NCBI RefSeq assembly: GCF_947496985.1 | Contig: NZ_CANMEZ010000001.1 | Span: 1,029,566 to 1,093,565, forward strand | DNA from: an uncultured Kordia sp. | GTDB lineage: Bacteria; Bacteroidota; Bacteroidia; Flavobacteriales; Flavobacteriaceae | Direction: 5' to 3' | Length of the DNA stretch: 64,000 nucleotides | In this document: in pieces, positions 44,442 to 53,209 of the stretch | How the letters are laid out: every line of letters starts with the position of its first letter | Numbering within the stretch: the stretch's first letter is position 1 | Translations under genes and position numbers: made by a program | Notes under the pieces: generated by a model | Database searches by the model: none | Told to the model about the DNA's origin: nothing | What the model saw: only the letters and a program-made list of their open reading frames with translations

Positions 44442-45113
44442 ATGGAATTAAAAAAAATACAAAAAATAGGAGGGTTTTGCGCTATTCTAGAAGCGCTTAT
44501 TTATATATCAGCTTTCATCATTTATGGAGGAGTTTTAGTATATCCTGAAGCAAATGCAAGTGCCATTGAAGAATTAAATTTTCTATCAGATAATTATACA
44601 TTACTATCAATAGCAAACATTATTAGTTATGTAGTATTTGGAATTTTATTAGCAGTATTAGTTTTAGCAATTCATCATCGTTTAAAAAAACATGCACCAA
44701 ACTTTTCAAAACTAACCTTCATTTTTGGAGTTATTTGGGTAGGATTGGTCATTGCTAGCGGAATGATTACAAACATAGGGCTTACTTCAGTACTAAAAAC
44801 AGGAATTACAGATCCAGAAGCAGCAATGCAAATTTGGTCTAGCATTAGTATTGTGTCTGAAGGACTCGGAGGTGGAAATGAAATTGTTGGCGGCATTTGG
44901 GTGCTTTTTATCAGTATTATAGCTTTACGAGGAAAAGTGTTTTCTAAACCACTCATTTTTCTAGGAATATTTGTTGGAGTTGCAGGAATTTTAACGGTAT
45001 ATCCATTAGACCTTTTCACAGAAATTTTTGGAATTGGTCAAATATTTTGGTTTCTATGGATAGGAATTACCATGATGCGAAAACATACTATAGCAAACGA
45101 AGTGAACTTATGA
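44442..45113 (+). CDS. DUF4386-family membrane protein
   Basis: A 223-residue protein with six hydrophobic helices. The N-terminal IQKIGGFCAILEALIYISAF and the later GLGGGNEIVGGIWVL pattern fit DUF4386; function unknown. It lies in a run of accessory genes with a quinone reductase and a lipase-like hydrolase, 70 nt after the M23 gene. Confidence 0.75.
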   Translation: MELKKIQKIGGFCAILEALIYISAFIIYGGVLVYPEANASAIEELNFLSDNYTLLSIANIISYVVFGILLAVLVLAIHHRLKKHAPNFSKLTFIFGVIWVGLVIASGMITNIGLTSVLKTGITDPEAAMQIWSSISIVSEGLGGGNEIVGGIWVLFISIIALRGKVFSKPLIFLGIFVGVAGILTVYPLDLFTEIFGIGQIFWFLWIGITMMRKHTIANEVNL

Positions 45114-45183
45114 AATATACAATCAATCAGAACATATTAGTTGTAATAATTACTACGCAAACTCTAAACTCAAAGTTTTTACA

Positions 45184-45786
45184 ATGAATGTCCTTATCAT
45201 ATATTGTCATCCAAGTAAAACATCATATACCTATGAAATTTTACAATACTTAAAATCGACACTTGAAAAAGCACAAATTGATTTTGAGATTTCTGATTTA
45301 TATGCAATGAATTTTCAAACAGATATGACTGCGGAAGAATATATGCGTGAAGGTTTTGCTAATTTGGAGTTGCCAATACCAGAAGATGTCCAAAAAGAAC
45401 ATCAAAAAATTGCAAAAGCAGATTGTATTATCTTCTTGTATCCTGTTTGGTGGAGTGACTGTCCTGCAAAATTAAAAGGTTGGTTTGACAGAGTGTATTC
45501 CGTTGGTTATGCATATGGTTATAATGTTGAATGTAAAACTCAAGTTATGAAAACAGTTCCAAAAGGAATTGTAATTTGTACTGCAGGGCATTCCAATGAG
45601 TTTTTGAATGAAATAGGAATAGCAGAAAGTATGCGAAACATTATGCTTGATGATAGACTTGGAAAAAGATTTGATAACAAAGAAATGATAATTCTTGGAG
45701 GAACAATAGATAAGGAAAAAGTAGCATCAATTCATTTAGAAACCATTCAGTCTATTGAAAAGAAAATACAAAACCAGTATAATTAA
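45184..45786 (+). CDS. NAD(P)H quinone oxidoreductase (flavodoxin-like)
   Basis: A 200-residue flavodoxin-like fold enzyme of the NQO/MdaB type. IYCHPSKTSYTYEIL is the FMN/FAD phosphate loop, and FLYPVWWSDCPAKLKGWFDR is the family's isoalloxazine-binding motif. It reduces quinones or related substrates with two electrons. It precedes a lipase-like hydrolase by 27 nt. Confidence 0.9.
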   Translation: MNVLIIYCHPSKTSYTYEILQYLKSTLEKAQIDFEISDLYAMNFQTDMTAEEYMREGFANLELPIPEDVQKEHQKIAKADCIIFLYPVWWSDCPAKLKGWFDRVYSVGYAYGYNVECKTQVMKTVPKGIVICTAGHSNEFLNEIGIAESMRNIMLDDRLGKRFDNKEMIILGGTIDKEKVASIHLETIQSIEKKIQNQYN

Positions 45787-45813
45787 TCTGACACTTAGTT
45801 AAAACACAAGAAA

Positions 45814-46704
45814 ATGAAGCAAAGTTTAACATATTACCTCATGCTTTTGGTGATGAAGCTAAAAGGATTAAAAAAGAGTTTTAGTCAAGATCCAATTGAT
45901 TATAAAAAAATAAGAAAAGAAGATGTTTACCATCCAAAAGGCAGTTTTTTTAAACAAAATATTATTAGAAGTTTTAATATTTCTAAATCACTAATAACGG
46001 AAATAGGAAAAAAGGAAAATACGAGTAAGCTTTTAATTTTTGTGCACGGTGGCGCATTTATTTCTGGACCAGGGCAACATCATTGGGATACTATAAAAGA
46101 AATTTCAAAACAAACAGATTATACAATTTGGATGTGTAATTATCCAAAAGCTCCTGAGCATAAAATCTCAGAAATCTCAGAAAACATAGATTTAATATAC
46201 AATCGTGCTTTAAAAGAATATCAGCCAAATCAAATTTCTTTCATAGGAGGTTCTGTTGGTGGAACATTAATAACTGCGTTAATGCAAAGATTAATTGCCA
46301 AGAAAAAACAATTACCACATAAAATCATTCTTGTTTCACCTGTTATGGATGCTAGTATGTCCAATCCAGATATAGATAAAGTAGATCAAGTTGATCCCAT
46401 GTTATCCAAAGTAGGTTTGGTAAGTGCTAAAAAGATGTGCGCTCAAGACAATGATCTAAAAAATGTATTGATGTCACCTATATATGGAAGTTTTGAGGAA
46501 TTTCCTGAAACGATTTTATTTATTGCTGAACATGATGTTACATATCCTGATCAGAAAATACTAGTTGAAAAATTAAAACAAACTAACACGAAAATTACAG
46601 TAATAACAGGAAAAAACATGCCTCATATTTGGCCATTCCTTCCCGTTATGAAAGAAGCAAAAATAGCTTTGCATGAACTCATACAAACGCTTACAAACAA
46701 ATAA
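45814..46704 (+). CDS. Alpha/beta hydrolase of the hormone-sensitive-lipase type
   Basis: A 296-residue enzyme. FVHGGAFISGPGQHHW is the HGG oxyanion motif, FIGGSVGGTLIT carries the nucleophile Ser (about residue 149), IAEHDVTYPDQ the Asp and NMPHIWPF the His. It acts on carboxyl esters; the substrate is unknown. No signal peptide is evident. Confidence 0.88.
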   Translation: MKQSLTYYLMLLVMKLKGLKKSFSQDPIDYKKIRKEDVYHPKGSFFKQNIIRSFNISKSLITEIGKKENTSKLLIFVHGGAFISGPGQHHWDTIKEISKQTDYTIWMCNYPKAPEHKISEISENIDLIYNRALKEYQPNQISFIGGSVGGTLITALMQRLIAKKKQLPHKIILVSPVMDASMSNPDIDKVDQVDPMLSKVGLVSAKKMCAQDNDLKNVLMSPIYGSFEEFPETILFIAEHDVTYPDQKILVEKLKQTNTKITVITGKNMPHIWPFLPVMKEAKIALHELIQTLTNK

Positions 46705-46708
46705 TAGA

Positions 46709-46735
46709 AACTAACTCTTTTATAAAAAGTTAGTT
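46709..46735. terminator. Hairpin between convergent genes
   Basis: AACTAACT (46709-46716) pairs with AGTTAGTT (46728-46735), with CTTTT and AAAA extending the stem inside (one bulge). It separates the plus-strand hydrolase from the minus-strand trpS. It lacks a long T-run, so its strength is doubtful. Confidence 0.5.
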
Positions 46736-46768
46736 GCTATTACAATATAAAATTGAAGGAAATATATC

Positions 46769-47737
46769 TTAATACCCAACTTTCTTTCGAACTCTGGCTA
46801 AAACTTCATTAGCAACTGTACTTGCTTTTTCAGCACCAATAGCTAACGCATCATCAATTTCGTGTTTATTTTCCATATAATGATTAAAACGTTCGCGTTC
46901 TGTAGCAAATCGTTCAGCAATCAATTCAAATAAAGCTTGTTTTGCATGTCCGTATCCGTAGTTTCCACCTTCATAGTTTTGACGCATGGTAGCAATTTGC
47001 TCCTCAGTTGCCAATAATTTATACAAGGCAAATACATTATCTGTGTCTGGATCTTTCGGGTCTTCCATTGGAGTGCTATCCGTTTGGATGCCCATAATTT
47101 GCTTGCGCAATTTTTTATCAGTCTGAAAAATATCAATCACATTGTTTTTACTCTTACTCATCTTTGAACCATCGGTTCCTGGAATCAGTTTAGTGTTTTC
47201 TTGAATACGTGCTTCAGGCAATACAAAAGTTTCGCCTAATTTTTCATGAAAACGTGTAGCAACATTTCGAGTAATTTCTAAATGTTGTTCTTGGTCTTTT
47301 CCAACAGGAACAATTTCTGCATCATACAATAAAATATCAGCAGCCATCAACATTGGATATGTAAATAAACCTGCATTTACATCTTCCAAACGATCTGCTT
47401 TGTCTTTAAAACTATGTGCTAGCTTTAAACGATTGTATGGAAAAAAGCAATTCAAATACCAACTTAACTCGGTTACTTGTGATACATCACTTTGACGGTA
47501 AAACACGGTTTTATTAATATCTAAACCAAATGCAAGCCAAGTAGCTGCGGTTCTATATGTGTTTTCTCGTAAGGTATCTCCATCTTTTATCTGAGTAAGC
47601 GAATGCATGTCTGCAATAAAAAGAAAAGATTCATTTGCTGCATCTTGCGCCATTTCAATAGCAGGAACAATTGCACCTAAAATATTTCCTAAATGTGGTG
47701 TTCCTGTGCTTTGAATTCCTGTAAGTATTCGTGCCAT
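46769..47737 (-). CDS. trpS: Tryptophanyl-tRNA synthetase
   Basis: A 322-residue class I synthetase. TPHLGNILGA is the HIGH-like motif and SKMSKSKNN the KMSKS loop. DMHSLTQI and QDQEQHLE-like segments bind Trp and tRNA. It charges tRNA-Trp. The length is standard and the gene stands alone with its own promoter (47764-47771). Confidence 0.97.
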   Translation of the reverse strand: MARILTGIQSTGTPHLGNILGAIVPAIEMAQDAANESFLFIADMHSLTQIKDGDTLRENTYRTAATWLAFGLDINKTVFYRQSDVSQVTELSWYLNCFFPYNRLKLAHSFKDKADRLEDVNAGLFTYPMLMAADILLYDAEIVPVGKDQEQHLEITRNVATRFHEKLGETFVLPEARIQENTKLIPGTDGSKMSKSKNNVIDIFQTDKKLRKQIMGIQTDSTPMEDPKDPDTDNVFALYKLLATEEQIATMRQNYEGGNYGYGHAKQALFELIAERFATERERFNHYMENKHEIDDALAIGAEKASTVANEVLARVRKKVGY

Positions 47738-47763
47738 TAGTAATTGTAATTATTGAATTTTAG

Positions 47764-47771
47764 CAAATGTA
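47764..47771 (-). promoter_or_regulatory. -7 promoter box (TACATTTG) of trpS
   Basis: On the minus strand TACATTTG matches TAnnTTTG. The leader to the ATG at 47737 is about 20 nt. Confidence 0.55.
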
Positions 47772-47839
47772 ATTCTTTTGAAATCACCATTGAAAATTTC
47801 ATAAAAATAATTTTTAAACGCATTTTCGAAACTTTAATG

Positions 47840-47847
47840 TATTTTTG
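47840..47847 (+). promoter_or_regulatory. -7 promoter box (TATTTTTG) of plsC
   Basis: TATTTTTG matches TAnnTTTG. The TTG at 47845 lies within the box, so translation cannot start there on this transcript; ATG 47854 remains. The resulting leader is almost nil. Confidence 0.55.
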
Positions 47848-47853
47848 AAGCTA

Positions 47854-48615
47854 ATGATTACTTTCATACGAAACATAGGAATTCTATTGTGGCGCATTTG
47901 GTTTTACCTTTTGGTACTGATTCCTATACTTATATTTTTTCCTTTTTTATTACTATTTACGACAAGTGAAAAGTTTTACCCACAGTTTTTTTGGCTCGCA
48001 AGAAACCTATGGGCACGACCTATTTTATATGGAATGGGCTTTTTTCCAAAGTTTAAAAGAGAAGAAGAAATTGTAAAAGGAAAGAGTTATATGTTAGTGG
48101 CCAATCATACGAGTATGACGGACATTATGTTGATGTTACTAGCGTCTAAAAATCCGTTTGTTTTTGTGGGAAAAAAAGAACTTGTAAAGATTCCAATTTT
48201 TGGGTTTTTCTATAAACGAACATGTATTTTGGTAGATAGAGGAAGTGCTAGAAGTCGAAAAGCAGTGTATGATAGCGCTCAGAAACGATTGAATCAAGGA
48301 ATGAGTATCTGTATTTTTCCAGAAGGAAAAGTGCCGGAAGAACATATATTATTAGACGAATTTAAAGATGGGGCATTTCGGTTGGCTATAGAACATGAAA
48401 TTCCAATAGTTCCAATGACGTTTGCCGATAATAAGAAACGCTTTTCCTATTCGTTTTTTAGTGGATCTCCAGGAAGAATGCGTTTAACTATTCATAAGTT
48501 TTTATCAACTACAGGTTTAAAAGTAGAAGATAAAAAAGAAATGAGTAAAACAGCTAGAGAAATAATTTTGGCAGAACTTATAGCGTATGAAAATGAAAAA
48601 CCGCTTTCTAACTGA
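47854..48615 (+). CDS. plsC: 1-acyl-sn-glycerol-3-phosphate acyltransferase
   Basis: A 253-residue membrane acyltransferase. An N-terminal helix (IGILLWRIWFYLLVLIPILI) is followed by NHTSMTDIML (the HX4D catalytic motif) and FPEGKVPE, the glycerol-phosphate binding motif. It adds the second acyl chain to lysophosphatidic acid in phospholipid synthesis. ATG 47854 is chosen over TTG 47845, which is inside the promoter box. A possible terminator hairpin overlaps its stop codon (GAAAACCG.../CGGTTTC, 48595-48627). Confidence 0.9.
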   Translation: MITFIRNIGILLWRIWFYLLVLIPILIFFPFLLLFTTSEKFYPQFFWLARNLWARPILYGMGFFPKFKREEEIVKGKSYMLVANHTSMTDIMLMLLASKNPFVFVGKKELVKIPIFGFFYKRTCILVDRGSARSRKAVYDSAQKRLNQGMSICIFPEGKVPEEHILLDEFKDGAFRLAIEHEIPIVPMTFADNKKRFSYSFFSGSPGRMRLTIHKFLSTTGLKVEDKKEMSKTAREIILAELIAYENEKPLSN

Positions 48616-48682
48616 AAACGGTTTCTCTGGTAAACATCACTGCTTTTAAAAGGTATCCGTATATACCTAACCAACTAAAAAA

Positions 48683-50692
48683 CTAAAACCTAAAACTGAC
48701 ACCTGTATACACACCTACTGAATAGGGTTTAAAGTTGCCAGTATTTCCTGAAAACGTATTGAGTTGATATTTTAACATTGGTTCTAAATTAAACTCTAAT
48801 TGATTGGAAAGCTTGTAGTCAATTCCAATTCCAATATTTGTGCTAAAACTCAAGTCGTTTATATTTGTTGCTTCTCCTAACTCGGTTGTAAGTGCTGGAG
48901 ATTCTAATAGTAAACTATTTTCTGTTAAAAGTAATGTACTAACACCACCAATAACATTTACACCAATTTTCTTGTCAATTACTGCATATTTCAATTCAAT
49001 AGGAACTTCAATAAAACTCATACGTTGATTCAAATTTCCTTCAATTTGTGCTTGACGAATAGAAGATTCTAAAATCGTTGGTACAAATTCATTATTAATT
49101 GCTACCTGCTGTCTGTCTTGAAGCCTAAAAGTTGATGCACTTTGCGCATAGGCAATGTTTGTAATGTTGTTAATACTATTTGTTCCTATGCTACTTCCGT
49201 CAGCAATGATTGCACCAGGACCCGTATTAATTGTCGGTACAAGTGCAACGTCTTGTGTGCTATAACTATAATCAACTTTATGAACTCCTGTACGAATTGT
49301 CAATCGTTTTGAAACGTCATAGCCAACATTTACACCAAAACTTAAGTTTACATCACCTGTTTTGGCATTATCGGCGAATGATTCTGAAATTGGTGAACCA
49401 TTTACAAGTGTATTGTAATACACAGGTGAAGCATTTGGAGAAATTGTCCATCTCTTTAGATTTGCTTCGGCAACAGCCGTAGAATCTTTTTCTAAGGCAT
49501 GCAAATCATTAATAACATCTAACAATGACTTTTTAATTTCGTCTTCTTTTTTGTTTTCATTTGTAGAAGCAATGGCTTCTTTTGTTGTATCTAACTCCGT
49601 AGCCGATTTTTCAGTATTTGAAGGAGTATTTGTTCCATCATTTCCTGAATTCGCAGTTTTTGTCTCGTTTTTTGTATTCTGTTGAGCAACAGCATTAGTC
49701 TTTACAGTTTGCTGTGTATTTTTTGTTTCGGCTGTAGCCGAACTATTTACGCCTTTTTTAACAGTATTTGAAGTAGAAGTATTTTTTGTATGCTCAGCAA
49801 CTGAATCACTATATACATTATTCTTCGAATTTGTAGTATTCTGTGTTGTACTACCATTTTTGTTCACGCCTTTTGTGGTGGAAGAATTTTTATTAGTAGT
49901 ATTGTTCGATATATTTGAACTTGTCCCTGCTACAGCATTTTTCTGTGAAATAGTTGTGTTGTTTTTAGTGCTATTTGAATTGTTTACACTAGATGTATTA
50001 TTAGAAATATTGTTTGTATTTGAACTTGTATTAGCTACAGCTTTTTCTTGAGAAACAGTTGTATTTGTTTTGATACGATTTGAACGATTCGTACCATTAT
50101 TAGTGTTATTTAGTAATTGTTGCGAAGTCGTATTTGAATTTGTGCCGTTTTCCTGAGTTGCTACTGCATTTTGTAGCGCACTTCCTTTTTGCACACTTTT
50201 CTTTACACTATTTTTATTATTTGTATCACTATTGTTGAGGTTTTGCTCATTGGCAATACGTTCTTTTTGTTCAAGTGTTTTATGTTGCGAATCGTTGTTG
50301 TTTTGTAAATTTTGTTTTTCTGTAGTAGATTCATTTCCTGTTACTTGTAAATCGGATGATGTTCCAGAAGTATTGCTGGTATTAGTAGATGAATTACCAT
50401 TGGTGGTTGTGTTATTAGTAGTAGAAGTAGTCTGATTGGTAGGATCAATTATTTCTTCAGAATTATCAATAAACTGATTTCCGATAAAAAATAATAACAG
50501 CAAAGCCGCGGCAACACCTGCAATTTTATACAACCAAGGTAAAAACACGATACCTTCTTTTTTCTTGTCTGCTTTTGGAGAATTTTCATCTAATTGCGAT
50601 GAAATTTTATCCCATAAAGCAGCATCGGGCTTAGCTTCAAAGTCTTTGAAGGCTTCCCGAAATAAATTGTCTATATTTTTTTGATCACTCAT
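48683..50692 (-). CDS. Anti-sigma-like protein fused to outer-membrane beta-barrel through an Asn/Ser/Thr linker
   Basis: A 669-residue protein. Residues 1-50 (IDNLFREAFKDFEAKPDAAL) resemble the short cytoplasmic heads of Bacteroidota anti-sigma proteins. One membrane helix follows (IAGVAAALLLLFFIGNQF, about 53-70). Residues about 80-400 are low-complexity, rich in Asn, Ser, Thr and Lys, with internal repeats such as NTTVSQEKAVANTSSN and NTTISQKNAVAGTSSN. From about 435 the sequence is beta-rich with the ending VGVYTGVSFRF, an outer-membrane barrel of the PorT-like superfamily. Its start overlaps the ECF sigma factor gene. A one-chain link from outer membrane to sigma factor is inferred. Confidence 0.8.
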   Translation of the reverse strand: MSDQKNIDNLFREAFKDFEAKPDAALWDKISSQLDENSPKADKKKEGIVFLPWLYKIAGVAAALLLLFFIGNQFIDNSEEIIDPTNQTTSTTNNTTTNGNSSTNTSNTSGTSSDLQVTGNESTTEKQNLQNNNDSQHKTLEQKERIANEQNLNNSDTNNKNSVKKSVQKGSALQNAVATQENGTNSNTTSQQLLNNTNNGTNRSNRIKTNTTVSQEKAVANTSSNTNNISNNTSSVNNSNSTKNNTTISQKNAVAGTSSNISNNTTNKNSSTTKGVNKNGSTTQNTTNSKNNVYSDSVAEHTKNTSTSNTVKKGVNSSATAETKNTQQTVKTNAVAQQNTKNETKTANSGNDGTNTPSNTEKSATELDTTKEAIASTNENKKEDEIKKSLLDVINDLHALEKDSTAVAEANLKRWTISPNASPVYYNTLVNGSPISESFADNAKTGDVNLSFGVNVGYDVSKRLTIRTGVHKVDYSYSTQDVALVPTINTGPGAIIADGSSIGTNSINNITNIAYAQSASTFRLQDRQQVAINNEFVPTILESSIRQAQIEGNLNQRMSFIEVPIELKYAVIDKKIGVNVIGGVSTLLLTENSLLLESPALTTELGEATNINDLSFSTNIGIGIDYKLSNQLEFNLEPMLKYQLNTFSGNTGNFKPYSVGVYTGVSFRF

Positions 50693-51224
50693 TTATGGCG
50701 ATTTTTTTTTTATACGCTTCTACCTTATTCTTTAAAATCATTCGAGCTCTTGCCAAGTTCGATTTTGATGTTCCTACGGAAATACCCATCAAATCGGCAA
50801 TCTCTTGATGTGAATAATCATCAAGTACGTACAAATTAAATACCAATCGATACCGATCAGGTAATTCTTGTACAATTCCTAAGAGGTAATCTATGGAAAC
50901 ATCTTCTTCATATACTGTTACTGGTCTATCTTCCAGTACATTTTCATTTATAACTTCGAAAACACCTTTACTTCTGTATTTTTGAAGTACGGTGTTTACG
51001 GTAATTCTTCTGAGCCAACCTTCAAAAGAGCCTTTAAAATTATATTGGCCAATTTTTTTAAAAATAACCATAAAACTATCCTGCAGATTATCTTCCGCCT
51101 CTAGTTTGTTCCGAGAGTATTTCAAGCTAGTAGCGTATAGCTTTTGGGAATATAAGCTGTACAAATGTGCTTGTGCCTGTCGGTCATTATTCTTGCAATT
51201 ATGTATGAGTTGCTCTAAACTCAC
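50685..51224 (-). CDS. ECF RNA polymerase sigma factor
   Basis: A 179-residue sigma-70 family protein with region 2 (AEDNLQDSFMVIFKKIGQYN, GWLRRITVNTVL) and region 4 (ELPDRYRLVFNLYVLDDYSH, QEIADLMGISVGTSKSNLAR). Its stop overlaps the start of the barrel-fused protein by 8 nt, which couples their translation and marks that protein as the likely regulator. It is of the usual length. Confidence 0.93.
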   Translation of the reverse strand: MSLEQLIHNCKNNDRQAQAHLYSLYSQKLYATSLKYSRNKLEAEDNLQDSFMVIFKKIGQYNFKGSFEGWLRRITVNTVLQKYRSKGVFEVINENVLEDRPVTVYEEDVSIDYLLGIVQELPDRYRLVFNLYVLDDYSHQEIADLMGISVGTSKSNLARARMILKNKVEAYKKKIAINE

Positions 51225-51254
51225 TAGGTTTGTTGGTTTTAATAGCCTAAAAAC

Positions 51255-51677
51255 TTAATTGTTTACAGGTATTTCATATTCTAAATACATATCTTGTCCA
51301 TTATCATTTTTTCCTTGCCAAAACTTAAATGTGTACGGATTTGAATCCAATACATTGAAATTAAAAGTCTGTGTTTGAAAATTATCTGTAAGAGTTGTAC
51401 AATCTCCAGTTGTAACAAGTGCGACAACGGCAATTGTTCGTACATTATTAGACTCGGCTACATATTCAAGATTATTGAATGAATGACAATCCGTCGGTCG
51501 TTTGTAAGTAACAGAAATAGTATATGTTTCTCCTAAATTGAATTCCATAGGAATAATTACATTTTCAATAGGAATAGGCTCAAATTGAACAACAACTGCA
51601 TTGTCATCAACTGAACAAGATGTAAGTACTGTAAAACAGGTAAATAGTGCTAAAAATAATATCTTTCTCATAATCAA
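51255..51677 (-). CDS. Small lipoprotein, unknown
   Basis: A 140-residue lipoprotein with lipobox TVLTSCSVD (Cys about residue 21). The mature part is beta-rich (FNLGETYTISVTYKRPTDCH) with two further Cys (DCH and DCTT) that could form a disulfide. No family is recognised with certainty. It lies 30 nt before the sigma factor gene and may share its transcript. Confidence 0.7.
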   Translation of the reverse strand: MIMRKILFLALFTCFTVLTSCSVDDNAVVVQFEPIPIENVIIPMEFNLGETYTISVTYKRPTDCHSFNNLEYVAESNNVRTIAVVALVTTGDCTTLTDNFQTQTFNFNVLDSNPYTFKFWQGKNDNGQDMYLEYEIPVNN

Positions 51678-51736
51678 AAATAAAACTACTTTCCAAGTAG
51701 ATGTGAATTTTATAAAAAGGTTGCGTCTAAAAATAA

Positions 51737-51762
51737 AAAAAATCCCGAGAAGGGATTTTTTT
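51737..51762. terminator. Bidirectional terminator after recA
   Basis: AAAAAATCCC (51737-51746), loop GAGAA, GGGATTTTTT (51752-51761). The minus-strand reading gives a G+C core followed by a long T-run and would end the recA transcript about 100 nt after its stop. Confidence 0.85.
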
Positions 51763-51859
51763 ACTCGATACTCGAGATTTAAAATGTTACGAGGCTTGCC
51801 TCGATATTTTATGTAAATTCCTTATGTATAACTTATGGACTTACTCTAAAGTGATTGAT

Positions 51860-52861
51860 TTAACTATTTGCAATAGCGTCTTTAATTTTTACTTCAAGCT
51901 CTTCGAGTAACTCAGGATTGTCTTGCAATAATGTTTTTACTGCATCTCGTCCTTGTCCGAGTTTTGAATCTCCGTAACTAAACCAAGAACCACTCTTTTT
52001 TATGATTTCATAATTAACACCGATGTCTAAAATTTCTCCAACTTTAGAAACACCTTCACCATACATAATATCAAACTCTACGGTTTTAAATGGTGGTGCA
52101 ACTTTGTTTTTTACAACTTTTACACGTGTCTTATTTCCTTTAACTTCTCCGTCACTTGATTTAATTTGTGTAGAGCGTCTAATATCCAAACGAACTGAAG
52201 CGTAGAATTTTAATGCGTTTCCACCAGTTGTTGTTTCAGGGTTTCCGAACATTACACCAATTTTTTCACGTAACTGGTTAATGAATATTACAGTACACTG
52301 TGTTTTATTTATAGAAGCTGTTAATTTACGAAGTGCTTGTGACATTAAACGTGCATGTAATCCCATTTTAGAATCTCCCATTTCACCTTCAATTTCACTT
52401 TTTGGAGTCAAAGCAGCAACTGAGTCAATTACTACAATATCAATAGCTCCTGAACGAATTAAATTATCTGCAATTTCTAAAGCTTGCTCTCCATGATCAG
52501 GTTGAGAAATAATCAAATTGTCAATATCAACACCTAAACTTTCAGCGTAGAAACGGTCAAAAGCATGTTCTGCATCAATAAAAGCAGCAATTCCACCTTT
52601 CTTTTGCGCTTCAGCCATTGCATGTAATGTTAAGGTCGTTTTACCAGAAGATTCAGGACCATAAATTTCAACAACTCTTCCACGTGGATATCCACCAACT
52701 CCTAAAGCGATGTCTAAACCAAGTGAACCTGAAGAAATGGTATCAACTTCTTGTACAACAGAATCACCTAGTTTCATTACAGCACCTTTACCATATGCTT
52801 TATCTAACTTATCTAACGTAAGTTTTAAAGCTTTTAATTTTGCTTCTTTTTCTGAACTCAT
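51860..52861 (-). CDS. recA: Recombinase RecA
   Basis: A 333-residue RecA. The Walker A motif GPESSGKTT is at residues 68-76, with [12 protein letters not shown] (Walker B) and the loop region [20 protein letters not shown]. It forms nucleoprotein filaments for recombination and SOS induction. The C-terminal tail is short. It has its own promoter (52892-52922) and terminator (51737-51762). Confidence 0.98.
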   Translation of the reverse strand: MSSEKEAKLKALKLTLDKLDKAYGKGAVMKLGDSVVQEVDTISSGSLGLDIALGVGGYPRGRVVEIYGPESSGKTTLTLHAMAEAQKKGGIAAFIDAEHAFDRFYAESLGVDIDNLIISQPDHGEQALEIADNLIRSGAIDIVVIDSVAALTPKSEIEGEMGDSKMGLHARLMSQALRKLTASINKTQCTVIFINQLREKIGVMFGNPETTTGGNALKFYASVRLDIRRSTQIKSSDGEVKGNKTRVKVVKNKVAPPFKTVEFDIMYGEGVSKVGEILDIGVNYEIIKKSGSWFSYGDSKLGQGRDAVKTLLQDNPELLEELEVKIKDAIANS

Positions 52862-52891
52862 TATATCAATTTTCTAGTATTTCTTACTGTG

Positions 52892-52922
52892 CTAAATTAC
52901 TATTTCTTTTTGCTGAAAACAA
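52892..52922 (-). promoter_or_regulatory. recA promoter (TTG-N20-TAATTTAG)
   Basis: On the minus strand TTG (52922-52920), a 20-nt spacer and TAATTTAG (52899-52892) resemble the Bacteroidota pattern with one mismatch in the -7 box. The leader to ATG 52861 is about 25 nt. No LexA-type operator could be recognised. Confidence 0.5.
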
Positions 52923-53060
52923 TTCGCCGGAATCGATTTTGACTTTTTATGCTAATTTTTTTCTACATCGGACGCAACCTTTCTAAAGTATTGACATCTA
53001 CTTTACAAACAATGTCCATGTTTTAATGAGAATTTTAAGCAAAATAATATTTCAAAAAAG

Positions 53061-53209
53061 GCATACAGCAGCAGTAGCTTTCTACGGTAACTGCAAGCTT
53101 GACGGTGGCTAGCTTCATTGTTAATTCTATTTTCAATAGAAAAATTTAATATTAACAATGAATTAGCTAGTAGAAGTGCTTCCATTTTGTGGAAGCACTT
53201 TTATTTTTC
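53061..53209 (+). ncRNA. Candidate structured small RNA ending in an intrinsic terminator
   Basis: The segment folds into three parts on the plus strand: GCAGT (53071-53075)/ACTGC (53090-53094); a 16-bp stem CTAGC-TTCATTGTTAA (53109-53124)/TTAACAATGAA-TTA-GCTAG (53052-offset arm at 53152-53170) enclosing TTCTATT-TTC-AATAGAA (53125-53141); and a terminator stem AAGTGCTTCCA (53174-53184)/TGGAAGCACTT (53190-53200) followed by TTTATTTTT. No credible coding frame precedes the terminator on this strand, so an RNA gene is the simplest reading. The 5' end is not defined and no clear promoter was found. Function unknown. Confidence 0.5.
53174..53209 (+). terminator. Orphan intrinsic terminator upstream of trhO
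   Basis: An 11-bp G+C-containing stem AAGTGCTTCCA/TGGAAGCACTT with loop TTTTG and a following TTTATTTTT. It does not follow any coding region on the plus strand; the nearest plus-strand gene end is at 48615. Confidence 0.85.

Noticed and set aside
48139..48345. Minus-strand open frame inside plsC
   Set aside because: Shadow of the plus-strand gene covering its catalytic motifs.
49600..50500. Repeat array resembling a CRISPR or minisatellite
   Set aside because: The repeats are in frame, imperfect and encode an Asn/Ser/Thr linker; there are no unique spacers of constant length and no cas genes.
53003..53185. 60-codon minus-strand open frame opposite the candidate small RNA
   Set aside because: It runs through the stems and the terminator of the plus-strand structure, has no promoter or family pattern, and its composition looks like translated palindromes.
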